Numbered from the stretch's first letter, positions 47,722 to 57,315 are shown. The stretch: 64,000 bases of DNA from CBDBND01 sp965262665 (GCA_965262665.1 CBDHFR010000004.1:2356001-2420000); one strand, 5' to 3'. Numbers and translations are program-made. The notes: a model not told the origin generated them from the sequence alone.

Positions 47722-48706
47722 CGTTGAATCTCCGAGCCTTACCCCAGCCAAATACCCATGAACATAGACTCGGCTCGCTGCTGGAGAAGAACGCGCCAAA
47801 TCCATGTCAACGGACAAAGCTGTGTTTACAAATCGTGCGCTTGGCCCATTGATTGCAACTATGGGCCAGGTTTTCGTGTGGGGCTTGGCTGACTAATTCT
47901 TCCGGATGTAAACTGACGCTGGTGTCGTTAGCGAATAGAAGCAAATAGAATTGTCCTGTTTTTGTAGCACATCATTTGTCCGCTTCGGTTGGTGTTGGAG
48001 CCGGTCCACGAACACCATGCAGGCCAGCGCCCATTGCGGTGCGTGAACAGGCCGGACATATGGCAGTAGTTGATCGCATTGCACCGAGCCGCCTAATGAA
48101 GTTGTCCCTTCCGAAAACCTTATCCGGTTGAAATGGGGTTCGATCCTCTATACCCCGTTTGGGCATTGTCAGACTAAATCGGCTTGAACTGGGCATTAAG
48201 GTCTCCTAGCCTCCGGCGATGCAAAATCCCTTCCGTTATTTCAATAGCTCGCCTTCCGTAATGGGGCGGTCGATGTCAAGCACAGATCTTCACGATCTTC
48301 CGGCCTGACACGATCTGACACGATCTCTTGAACATGAAACACCTTCGCCTGCGGGCGATCGTCGTCCCGGGTATGGTCAACTTAGGTGGTTGCCTTGGCA
48401 GAAGCAGGCGACTGACTCGTGAGCGCGGCACGGAGAAGGGTCCACGATCCCGCGTATGTCCGTCGCCAGGCTCTCGCTTCCGTCCGTGGTCAGCGCAGCG
48501 GCTGCCAACATAATGCCTGGTCCAAGACGATTCCCGAGTGCCAATCTGAATAGCGTGCTCGAACGCGATGAGACGGTTCGGCAGCAAGGCGAGCTACGTG
48601 CATCATCGGGAACCGCGTCCCGGCGAGGGGACACCGGTGGGTCGCCACCCTCTGGCGCGACTCTTTCCTCCTGTCCTTGTTGAGTGCTGGCGGGATGCAG
48701 CCGCGC
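47722..48706. other. Stretch without an intact gene, made of IS and repeat debris
   Basis: About 1 kb. 47,996-48,065 resembles 38,808-38,880 when both are read in the same peptide frame (YVRP...MVFVDR). One unit of a 26-bp repeat lies at 48,102-48,127. A 10-bp tandem duplication (GACACGATCT twice) is at about 48,302. The right 400 bases are probably the noncoding flank of the IS110 element at 48,707. No protein is convincing. Confidence 0.5.
48102..48127 (+). repeat. Isolated unit of the 26-bp repeat family
   Basis: TTGTCCCTTCCG followed by AAAACCTTATCCGG matches the units clustered at 62.7-63.05 kb in both halves and in spacing. Confidence 0.7.
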
Positions 48707-49270
48707 CTATGCCGTCCGGATTGCCATCGCCTCCTCGCGCGTGAAGCGGAACTCCGTGCCATCCCGCCACATCCGGTGAAGCACCACGCCGATGCGCCGG
48801 GCCAGGGCAATGGTTGCGCGCTTCTTGCCGCGCAGCTTCGCCAGACGCAGAGCCCAGGCCTTCAGCCAGTTCGGTCCCGCGCGGTTCAGCATAACCGTGG
48901 CCGCCTGATAGAGCGCCGTGCGCAGGCCGGCGTCGCCGGCCTTGGTGATCGCGCCGACGATATCGCGTTCGCCGGATTGGTCCCGCCCCGGCGTCAGACC
49001 CACCCAGGGACCGACATCCTGCGATCTCCGGAACCGCTCGGGGTCGTCGATCGCCGACGTGAAGGTCAGGGCGATGACTGCGCCGACGCCGGGCATGGTC
49101 ATCAGCAGCTGGCACGCCCGGTCTTGCTTGGCCAGATTGCGGACCATCTTCTCCAGCCCAGACAGCTCGTGGCGCAGACCGGCTCGCGCACGCAGGATCG
49201 GCTCCGCCGCGGCTTCGAGCATCGCGTTGCCGGCGATCAACTCCCGGACACGCGCCTCGTAGCGAGACAG
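48707..49270 (-). pseudogene. IS110-family transposase, C-terminal half
   Basis: The frame encodes the Tnp_20 domain: QLLMTMPGVGAVIALTFTSAI, WVGLTPGRDQSGERDIVG, GDAGLRTALYQAATVML and RGKKRATIALARRIGVVL. The RuvC-like DEDD half is missing; at about 49,270 the sequence becomes an IS6-family element on the other strand. The codons upstream of SRYEARV are antisense to that IS6 element. Confidence 0.85.
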
Positions 49271-51136
49271 GTCGAAGATATCCTGTTTAAGCCCGGCATC
49301 GACATCTGCCATGAAACCGTACGGTACTGGTGGAACCGTTTTGGCCCGTTGTTTGCCGCTGAAATCCGGAAGAGGCGGATAGACCAGCGCAACTGGTCGA
49401 ATTGGCGCTGGCCTCTTGATGAGATGTTTGTCCGCATCAACGGTGAGACACATTATCTATGGCGTGCCGTTGACCATGAAGGCGAAGTTCTTGAGGTCTA
49501 TGCCACGAAACGGCGGGATCGTGAAGCCGCACTTGAGTTCCTGAGGCGGGCGATGAAGCGTTATGGCCCGCCGGCCACGATCGTCACGGACAGGTTACAG
49601 TCATACCGGGCTGCGATGAAGGTGATTGGCAATGAAGGTTGCCAAGAGACCAGGCGCTGGCTTAACAACCGGGCAGAAAACTCACATCAACCCTTGCGAA
49701 GGCGGGAAGGGGCGATGGCGCGGTTCAGAGACATCAAGTGTAGTGGTTCAGATGTGATCTGACAGTTGGCCGTTCTTCCGGCGGCCTCTGTTAGGTCAAG
49801 TTCAGTTCACGAACTTTTCCTTCCAGATTTCTTTGCCCTCGATCATGGTCTGGAACGGCGTTCTGCCGCAACACATTTTGCCCTGATGAGTGCGTTCCGT
49901 GTTGTAGTGATGTAGCCATTGATCCAGATCGTCCTGCAGCGCATCGACGCTGTCGTAGAGTCTTTTGCGGAACGCGACCTGGTAGAACTCCTGCAGCACG
50001 GTCTTGTGAAAGCGCTCGCGGATGCCGTTTGTTTGCGGTGATTTCACCTTGGTCTTGGTGTGGTCGATATCGTTGATGGCCAGGAAGAGCTGGTAGTCGT
50101 GCTTGTCGACGCGCCCGCAGTATTCCGTACCCCTGTCGGTCATGATCCGCAGCACAGGCAGGTCGTGCTCGTCATGGAACGGCAGCACCCGGTCATTGAG
50201 CAGGTCGGCGGCGGTGATCGGCGTCTTGGTGGTGTAGAGCTTGGCCTGCGCGACCTTGGAATAGGGATCGACATAGCTCTGCTGGTAGATCCGCCCCACC
50301 CCCTTCAGGGCGCCGACATAGAAGGTGTCCTGTGAACCCAGATAGCCGGGGTGGGCCGTTTCCACCTCGCCGCGGGCTTCGTCGTCGCGATTCTTCTTTT
50401 CCAAGGCCTGCACCTGGGCCTCGTATGTGGGCCTCGGTCAGAATCATGCCGTCCTCGGCGACCTTGGTCTCCAGCGCCTTCAGCCGGGCCTTGAAGTTGG
50501 CCAGGTCATGCCGCAGCCAGATCGAACGGACGCCGGAGGGCGAGACAAAGACACCCTGCTTGCGCAGCTCGTTGGAGGTGCGGGCCTGACCATAGGCCGG
50601 AAACTCCAGCGCGGATTTGATCACCGCCTGCTCGGTGGCTTCACCGACGCGGTTGGCAAGATTGGGTTTGCGCCGGGTGCGCTCGAACAAGGCCTCCACG
50701 CCGCCTTCCTCAACCGCGGCCTTGTAGCGGTAAAAGGTGTCGCGCGACATGCCCATGACCTGGCAGGGACCTGGCAGGCCTTCGACACGTTGCCCAGTTC
50801 CTCGGCCAGATTCAGCAATCCAGTTTTGTGTTTGATGATCTTGTCGGTAGTATTCAACATCGTGGTGTCCTCGTTTTGTGGTTGGTGTGCACCACCATCA
50901 AAACGGACAACCACCATCTCCATCAAGAGATGCGCCGCTCCCATTCCAGCTCGCTGGGAAGGGAGCGGTGTCAGATCACATCGCGACTAACTCACCTTAA
51001 GACCCTGCAGAAATTCTCCTCCGTCCATGCTTCGATCCACAACCATTTCAACCACCAACGCCATCTCAACCGCCGCGACATTTTCAAACAAGTCCGAGCC
51101 ACCGCCCTGGCCGAGTGGTGTCAACTTGCAGCCTAA
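49270..51136 (+). pseudogene. IS6-family transposase lacking its start and split by IS481 copy C
   Basis: Left part 49,270-49,738: GIDICHETVRYWWNRFGPLFA, then WRWPLDEMFVRINGETHYLWRAVD (first Asp), TIVTDRLQSY (second Asp) and RRREGAMARFRDIK (Glu). Right part, about 50,998-51,136: TLQKFSSVHASIHNHF, then RALALAEW-like end residues. Joining the two at DIK/TLQ restores the normal C-terminus, proving that IS481 inserted here. The missing first ~35 residues have a counterpart at 63,662. Confidence 0.9.
49739..50994 (-). mobile_element. IS481-family element, copy C (full length, transposase frameshifted twice)
   Basis: Ends share GATGTGATCTGACA in inverted orientation. The transposase runs from about 50,864 (NTTDKIIKHKTGLLNLAEEL) through a helix-turn-helix to the catalytic core and the EKFVN end at 49,802. 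Two tandem duplications break it. About 11 bases (CCTGCCAGGTC) are repeated near 50,765, just before GMSRDTFYRYK. A 13-base insertion containing a repeated GGGCCTCG lies near 50,425, before QALEKKN. It sits inside the IS6 gene. Confidence 0.9.
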
Positions 51137-51582
51137 AAGTCCTCGATTGTAGGTTCTTAAGGTCCGACCTAGTTAGTCTGACAATGCCAACTCAAGGCCT
51201 GTTATACATCTGACTGATCTCTCAATTGTTTTTTGGGTGTGAAATGGGCGTCTATTCTGCCACCCATTTCACACTTAAGCAGCCTCCACTCAAGACCATA
51301 ATTGGCAGCATGAGTGATCAAGACACACAAGCGAAAGTTCAAAGATCAGCTAAATCCCACCAAGCACGCCGAGCGGCTGATGTGGCATCGTCTCAGTCCG
51401 GTCTCCCTAACCCGCGCCGCGGGACGCATAGCGCATTCGGCGATTCCAATCTCTTGTCGCGCTTGCCCGCTTGCTGGGCCGTTCGGCCGCAGAAAAGACC
51501 CTTCTTCGCAAGAAAGAAGAAAAGTCGTGAGCGATATCGTTCAGGGGCCTAATATAATTAAACAATGGCCCTGCTAAACAAT
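51137..51582. other. Stretch without a supported gene
   Basis: Follows the IS6 end. It contains a perfect 12-bp inverted repeat (51,237-51,248 with 51,263-51,274; GTGTGAAATGGG and its complement, 14-base loop). At the right is an imperfect 16-bp tandem duplication (TAAACAATGGCCCTGC then TAAACAATGGCCCCGC). Short frames here have no recognisable domain. Confidence 0.5.
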
Positions 51583-51606
51583 GGCCCCGCGGTTGCCCGC
51601 GGGGCC
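51583..51606 (-). terminator. Strong GC hairpin after the small membrane protein gene
   Basis: GGCCCCGCGG pairs with CCGCGGGGCC around a four-base loop, 26 bases after the stop of the minus-strand gene. The T-run that follows on that strand is weak (ATTGTTT), so it may be an imperfect terminator. Confidence 0.55.
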
Positions 51607-51631
51607 GAACAAGTCCCTGCGTCCAACACGG

Positions 51632-51922
51632 TTATGCTGTGTGATGACGCAAGGTCTTAGTCACATCCACTACCATTATGAGAAGGGCGAAGGCGCCCAG
51701 CAGGGCCGGGAGGAAATAGATCCCTCCAAAGACAAAGCCTTCAAACCAATGCCCGAATATGGCCGGTCCCATCCAAGCGCCGAGGAACCCTATGGTTACC
51801 TTAGACAGAAATGACCACAGCCCGGGTACCACATAATAGTCGAGGCCGTAGTGGAGTATTGCGGCGGCGGCGCCGCCGACAACCAAGAGCACGAGAAAAC
51901 TCATGAAGTCAGGAATAATCAT
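51632..51922 (-). CDS. Small inner membrane protein
   Basis: 96 residues with three or so hydrophobic segments (FLVLLVVGGAAAAILHYGL; VTIGFLGAWMGPAIFGHWF; IYFLPALLGAFALLIMVV). The start ATG at 51922 is behind AAGGAGA. Length and Gly-rich helices resemble the GlsB/YeaQ/YmgE transglycosylase-associated group, but the match is not strong enough to name it. It is an intact gene in an IS-rich region. Confidence 0.7.
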   Translation of the reverse strand: MIIPDFMSFLVLLVVGGAAAAILHYGLDYYVVPGLWSFLSKVTIGFLGAWMGPAIFGHWFEGFVFGGIYFLPALLGAFALLIMVVDVTKTLRHHTA

Positions 51923-52067
51923 GGTCGGTCTCCTTTGTTAGGAAGAGTCCGGAAAGTGTTCAGTTCCAGTTTCTCTATTCCTGAATTGATTATGCAAAGA
52001 ATTGCGGCAAAATTATGTATTATGGACAAAACCATAGAACCTGACAGGCCGTGTAATATTTTTCTTT

Positions 52068-53295
52068 TATACCTGGAATCATTGATTCGGCCTGAATTTA
52101 GTATTTTGCATTGACCTGATTCGGCTGCCGATTCATGCACCTCTCCAACGACACGAGCAGCGAACGACTTCACGGCGAAGATGCGCAAAAGGCCTCCTTT
52201 CTGACCGCTGACGAACCCAAGGCACTCCTGAATGTCATGCGCAAGCGGAAGGTCGAAGCGCTGCAGGTACGGCGCGCGAATGCGCTGGTTGCCCTTGATG
52301 ATGGCCACAGCGTGCAGATGGTCTCCAGGATATTCTATCTCGATCCCGACACGGTTCGCGGCTGGCTACGGGACTTCCGCGAGAAGGGTCTCGCCTCTGT
52401 GGAGCTTGCGGATTACCCGGACCGCGCGCGGGCCGCCTGACGGCGGACCAGGAAGCCGCTCTCAAGGCGCAGTTCCGGGACAATCCGCCGCGCGACACCA
52501 ACGCGGTGCGGGATGCCATCTTCCGAAAGTTTGCTGTGAGATATTCACGTCCGGGCGCCATCAAGCTGATGCACCGCCTGGGGTTCGCATACGTGAAGCC
52601 GAAGACGCTGCCGAAGCAGGCCGACAAGCAGGCGCAGGAAGCCTTCATCAGGGATTATGAACAGCTGACGCGCGGGATGTTTCCGGACGCGACGGTTGTC
52701 TTCGCCGCTGCGGTCCATCCCGAGTATCAGAGCCGGCCGGCGCATGGCTGGTTCATCCGTTCCGACAAGCCGGCGATCAAGGCCACGACAGGGCGCCAGC
52801 GGCTGAACCTGCACGGCGCACTGGACCTTGAAACGATGAAGCTCACCCTGGTCGAGGGCGAGAAGATCAATGCCGAAACCTCTCTGCGGTTGTTCGAGAA
52901 GCTGGAACGGGCCTATCCGGATCCCGGGTGATCCCGGGTGATCCCGGGTGATCCCGGGTGATCCCGGGTGATCCATGTCTGTCTCGACAATGCGCGCTAT
53001 CACCATGCCAGGCTGTTGCGGCCGTTCCTGGAGCGGCCGGAGTGCCGCATCCGGCTGCATTTCCTGCCGCCGTATGCGCCACACCTCAATCCCATCGAGC
53101 GGTTATGGGGCGTCATGCACCGGCATGTGACGCACAACCGGTTTTATCCCGATTTCCGACAGTTCACCGAGGCCATCTTCGGGTTCTTCAACCAAACCCT
53201 GCCCCGGGAATGGGAAACAATCCGAGACACCGTTACCGACAACTTTCGTGTCATCACACACGATCAGTACCGAGTAATTGGGTAGCAGGAGTATA
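52068..53295 (+). mobile_element. IS630-family element, copy 2
   Basis: TA-flanked, same ends as copy 1. The frame starts MHLSNDTSSERLHG and reads KASFLTADEPKALL, but it ends at RARAA because of an 11-base insertion shared with copy 1. A middle frame (52,506-52,931) ends in the 10-bp repeat, and a C-terminal frame starts at 52,968. In all three copies the family's first catalytic Asp seems replaced: VVFAAAVHPEYQ where most relatives have an Asp two residues before VHP. It is inserted in an isochorismatase-like gene. Confidence 0.9.
52921..52970. repeat. 10-bp tandem repeat inside IS630 copy 2 (5 units)
   Basis: Five exact units of ATCCCGGGTG. Copies 1 and 3 have three units each. The first unit here has also replaced the ACACC preceding it in copy 3, so the array has been rewritten as well as lengthened. 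Confidence 0.95.
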
Positions 53296-53296
53296 T

Positions 53297-53831
53297 TATT
53301 CATGAGGACGGCAAAGTATCTGGAAAGGGTTACGCAGATTTTATCTTCAGGCACGGAACGCTTGAAGCCCTAGCTAAACTGCAAGAAGCGTTTCGCTCCA
53401 CAGGCCACCTTGTCATTCACGTAAAGGTTGGCTTTTCACCGTCGTACATTGAGCAAAATAAAAACTCTCCCCTGACCGGCAAGGCCCATGAATTCGGTGC
53501 TCTCATGCTCGGTGAATGGGGCACAGACTTTCATGAAAAGGTGCTACCAAAAGACGGCGAGCCCACTATCACTAAGAACCGCGTGAATCCATTTCACGCG
53601 ACAAACTTGGACCTTCTTTTGCGGGCGGCGGCGGTCGATCACATAATGATGGCTGGCGTTTCAACGGACATGGCTGCCGAGTCAGCTGTAAGGGACGCCC
53701 ATGATCGGGACTACCGGGTTACGGTTGTGTCCGACTGCTGTGCCGCAACCAGCGACGAAGAGCATGATAATAGCCTGAAAACAATGACCAAATTCGGGGC
53801 CGTATTAACCGCGGCAGAGATCAAATACTAA
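53297..53831 (+). pseudogene. Isochorismatase-like hydrolase, 5' end removed by IS630
   Basis: The open frame continues leftwards to the IS end and gives GYADFIFRHGTLEALAKLQ, then GHLVIHVKVGFSP. A catalytic-Lys region ITKNRVNPFHAT and the nucleophile region MMAGVSTDMAAESAVRDAHDRDY follow. In cysteine hydrolases of this fold a Cys is expected near DMAAES; here it is Ala, so a nicotinamidase-type mechanism is doubtful even before truncation. The first Asp of the triad would have been in the lost N-terminus. Confidence 0.8.
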
Positions 53832-53883
53832 TGTTTTGCACTGTTTGCCAATTGTTCATTGCTGCGAGATTCTACAACCACCG

Positions 53884-55143
53884 TTAATTCTTTTTTTCGA
53901 ATACGATGTGTAGGGAATCTATACCCCGCAAGATAAAGCTCGGTTTGTGAGTAATGGGGGGGTGGCCTGGCTCTAATTCAATATTGTCAAGCCGTTCAAG
54001 AATAGCTGAGATTCCGATCTCCAGTTCTTTTCGAGCGAGCATCTGACCTATACACCGATGAATACCGTTACCGAATGCGAGATGCTGTGTTGCATTGCGG
54101 CGCGTGATATCGAGTTTATCGGCATCTGGGAACTGTTTATCATCTCGATTGGCACTGCCGTAGCACAAGTAAATTTTCGCACCCTTTGGCATTTCGTAAC
54201 CGCCCAGTTCCGTGTCCTGGCTGGTAATGCGGAAAAGTCCCTGGACGGGACTTTCCAAGCGTAAAGATTCGTCAACAAATTTCTTCACAAGTGACGCGTC
54301 ATTACGAAGCTTTGTTTGAAGGTCCGGCTTTTCAATCAACAACGCTACAGAGGCAACCAGATGGTTTCGGGTTGTTTCATTGCCAGCTGTGAGCAACTGC
54401 TGGATTATGGCCAGTAATTCTTCATATGTGAGTTCCTTGCCATCTTCATGGTGCGCCGCCACAAGGCTGGATAATATGTCGCCTTGTGGATTGGCTTTCT
54501 TTTCGTTGATACGGTCTACAAAGTAGTGCTGATACTCGATGATCAGTTTTGTGCATTCCAGCCGGCGTTCTTGGTAGAGCATGATTCCTAAAGTTTCGAC
54601 GAAGGCATCTGTCCAAATTCGAAAGCGATGGATGTCAGATCTCGGTGCGCCAACCTGATCAGCGATAACGCCCAAAGGCAGCGGCACTGCAAATTCTTCT
54701 TTAAAATTACATTGTCCCTTATCAACAAAGACATCAATCAACTCATGAGCATGATCCACCAAGTATTCACCCATGCGTTTGACTATTGGGCCGGTAAATG
54801 CCCGATCTATCAAGGAACGGAAGAATGTGTGGCGTGGTGGGTCGACCTGGGTAAATACGTCGGAAACGACATAGCCTTCTTTAGCAAAGAGGGCATTGCT
54901 CTCTGCTAGATCGGGGCCGCCCACGTCTTTTCGCATATCGATATTTGATGAAAAGACTTTCCAGTTATTCAGAACTTCAACAGCCAAATCATAGTCGGCA
55001 ATCATCCATAGATCAGTGTGCGGATCGTAGTGAACGGGTTCGTGCTCTCGCATGAGCCTGTAATATTCATAGGGACATTCCTGAACCACGGCACTTCCGA
55101 TGGTCAGTTCAGCAAGATCTGATGTATTCGTCTCAGTCGCCAT
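53884..55143 (-). CDS. Cytochrome P450
   Basis: Soluble bacterial P450, about 419 residues from the ATG at 55143. The oxygen-binding I-helix reads LLTAGNETTRNHL, the K-helix is ESLR, and the heme loop HLAFGNGIHRCIGQMLAR carries the Cys ligand. There is no membrane anchor. It would need a ferredoxin and reductase, which are not adjacent. It is divergent from the secreted beta-propeller gene and lies between IS630 copies 2 and 3. Hydroxylation of a terpenoid, steroid or aromatic is possible, but the substrate cannot be read from the sequence. Confidence 0.95.
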   Translation of the reverse strand: MATETNTSDLAELTIGSAVVQECPYEYYRLMREHEPVHYDPHTDLWMIADYDLAVEVLNNWKVFSSNIDMRKDVGGPDLAESNALFAKEGYVVSDVFTQVDPPRHTFFRSLIDRAFTGPIVKRMGEYLVDHAHELIDVFVDKGQCNFKEEFAVPLPLGVIADQVGAPRSDIHRFRIWTDAFVETLGIMLYQERRLECTKLIIEYQHYFVDRINEKKANPQGDILSSLVAAHHEDGKELTYEELLAIIQQLLTAGNETTRNHLVASVALLIEKPDLQTKLRNDASLVKKFVDESLRLESPVQGLFRITSQDTELGGYEMPKGAKIYLCYGSANRDDKQFPDADKLDITRRNATQHLAFGNGIHRCIGQMLARKELEIGISAILERLDNIELEPGHPPITHKPSFILRGIDSLHIVFEKKN

Positions 55144-55323
55144 TTTGAATCCCAAAATCTCTAAAAAGTATCCATTGTTGAGACGTTTAGCAACAAAGCG
55201 TAGCCGTTGAATTGAACCTGTTCTACTTTAGAAGTCGTGGCTGGTCGCAGAACAAGTGCTGCGGTAGGCCTTTCAATTGGCTCGGTTTTGGTCGGCCCAT
55301 TGTATGTTGAAATAGGTGGAAAA

Positions 55324-57315
55324 ATGCGAATTCTAACAACAAATTTTTACGGCATATTTGTTGCTATAACAGTGCTGGTGTTACCCAGTTTTGTGCTGGC
55401 CGACCAACTTTCGGGATATGGCCAGCTTTCCGGATCGGTGTCCGGGTCTGAGCCAGGCGTATTGCCGATCGTCTACGCATACAATTCGGACAAGAACGTC
55501 GGATACACGGTTTTCGTCGTCAACGGAAAGTACCGCGCGGTGAATCTCATTCCAGGCGTGTACGATATTACGATTCGCTCTGCGGTGGATCAGTTGGAAA
55601 GCTTTACACCACAAACACAGCAACGCGACGTCGCGGCCGACGCAAAAATTACTATAGATTTTGAACTAGAAGACGTTGGTCCCGTACCGAATTACGTAGG
55701 CGGTTATCCGGCAGAATTGTGTGATCGGGATTTTGATGATTGCGGCGCGGAGATCGTGCCTTACGATATTGCTTATCCGTCCGGGCCTGGCCGCAAAATA
55801 ACAGAAGACACCTGCTTGGGTTGCCACCACGTTCAGTTTTTCCCTTACAACCAAGCGCGCGGATATCAAGGTGGCCGTATACCGCATGATCGGGATACTT
55901 GGACGTTAACTGTTGACCGTATGCACCAACGCATTGAAGGGTCGCCTGCCGGTAAAGCGTCTTACTTCAAAACCGAGCTGTTACCGCCCGTCGACCGGGA
56001 CATCTTGATTGATTATCTGGCAGACCATTTTGGCCCCGATGAGCCTGCGCGTTTAGTGCAATTAAGAAGTGAACCTGAACTGGATTTGGACGCCCTCGAG
56101 AAGGCCATGTTTATCGAGTACATATACAAAGAGGATCCTGAGAAATATCCGACCTGGCCGTGGTCTCATAACATTACCTTCGATGCTGTTGGCAATGTTT
56201 GGAACGCCTATACGGCGTGCTGCATCATCCGGACGGACCCACGTACGGGCGATGTAAGGGTCTACGAAGACAACGGTGGCGGCAGCAGTATTGTCGTCGA
56301 TCAATCCGACGGAACCGTTTGGTATTCAGGCGACATCACCAGAGAGAATGACGGTGGCAATACGCCTGATAAACCTAGAAGTACGGTAAAGCACCTCGAT
56401 CCCGAAACAGGCCTCGTGGACAATTGGCTCGGACGCCCTAGCAACACACAGATTTTTGATCGCAAAGGAAATCTGTGGATGACGACGGCTGGAATCACCA
56501 AATGGGACCGAAAAACAAACTCCCTCATGAGCTGGAGCGTGCCCGTACTACGTAGTAGCCCGTATGGGATCATTGTCGATTCAAAAGAGAAAATTTGGTT
56601 TGCCGATCACTACAACAGTGGTGTCACGCGCTTCGATCCTGAAACCGAAGAATTTTCGTTTTTCAAGTTAACGCCCGAGGAACCCACAAACATTCGGCGC
56701 CCTGGAGTGGATTCCAATGACATGATTTGGGCCGGTACATGGGCAAGCCCGAAACGGGAGGTCGATGGTAAGAATATCGGCGGTGCGCTGTACAAACTAA
56801 ATCCTGAGACTGGTGAAGTCATGGAGCGTAGGATGGGGATCGAGTATGCAACGCCCTATAAGGCAGATGCCGACCCATTCGATAACATCTGGGTCGCGAC
56901 AGACAATTATATGTCGAAGTACAATCAGGTGGCTGACAAGTTCACCCATTACCCGATTCCAACGCGCTCAGACACGCTAAAGACAACAATCACACGCGAA
57001 GGTGTGGTTTGGTTCATGTATCGGAATGCCGGAAAATTTGCCGGCTACGGTGCCACTTCGGTTGCGCTTTATCCGGACAAAGACAAAATGACCACGCTGG
57101 CAGCCTATCATCATGAGGATAGTGGCGATTATCTATCGAGCAAATATAAGGGGGCCAAATCGCCGAAAGTCACCGGAGCAAATATGTACGCGTTTGCTCC
57201 ACGCAATGTCAGAGAATATGAGGCTTGGGCAATCGCGAACGGACTGCCTGGTCTTGACGATGAAGCGGCGGCGGAATTTGTGGATCCCAATGAAGAAGAT
57301 GGAGATAGGTACTAG
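55324..57315 (+). CDS. Secreted protein: beta-sandwich, one heme-c motif, Vgb-like beta-propeller
   Basis: About 663 residues from the ATG at 55324, behind AGGTGGA; the earlier start at 55237 would spoil the signal peptide. Order: signal peptide ending FVLADQL; a carboxypeptidase-regulatory-like beta-sandwich (residues ~25-120, GSVSGSEPG to ITIDFELED); a short helical module with TCLGCHHVQF, a single CxxCH heme-c site; then a propeller with repeated WxA/T blades (ITFDAVGNVWNAYT, IFDRKGNLWMTTAG, IIVDSKEKIWFADHY, VDSNDMIWAGTWAS). The propeller resembles virginiamycin B lyase, but heme and sandwich are extra. A periplasmic redox or lyase role is inferred. Confidence 0.8.
   Translation: MRILTTNFYGIFVAITVLVLPSFVLADQLSGYGQLSGSVSGSEPGVLPIVYAYNSDKNVGYTVFVVNGKYRAVNLIPGVYDITIRSAVDQLESFTPQTQQRDVAADAKITIDFELEDVGPVPNYVGGYPAELCDRDFDDCGAEIVPYDIAYPSGPGRKITEDTCLGCHHVQFFPYNQARGYQGGRIPHDRDTWTLTVDRMHQRIEGSPAGKASYFKTELLPPVDRDILIDYLADHFGPDEPARLVQLRSEPELDLDALEKAMFIEYIYKEDPEKYPTWPWSHNITFDAVGNVWNAYTACCIIRTDPRTGDVRVYEDNGGGSSIVVDQSDGTVWYSGDITRENDGGNTPDKPRSTVKHLDPETGLVDNWLGRPSNTQIFDRKGNLWMTTAGITKWDRKTNSLMSWSVPVLRSSPYGIIVDSKEKIWFADHYNSGVTRFDPETEEFSFFKLTPEEPTNIRRPGVDSNDMIWAGTWASPKREVDGKNIGGALYKLNPETGEVMERRMGIEYATPYKADADPFDNIWVATDNYMSKYNQVADKFTHYPIPTRSDTLKTTITREGVVWFMYRNAGKFAGYGATSVALYPDKDKMTTLAAYHHEDSGDYLSSKYKGAKSPKVTGANMYAFAPRNVREYEAWAIANGLPGLDDEAAAEFVDPNEEDGDRY

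Noticed and set aside
51301..51550. Small plus-strand frames after the IS6 end
   Set aside because: No ribosome site, low-complexity basic peptides and no family match in any frame.
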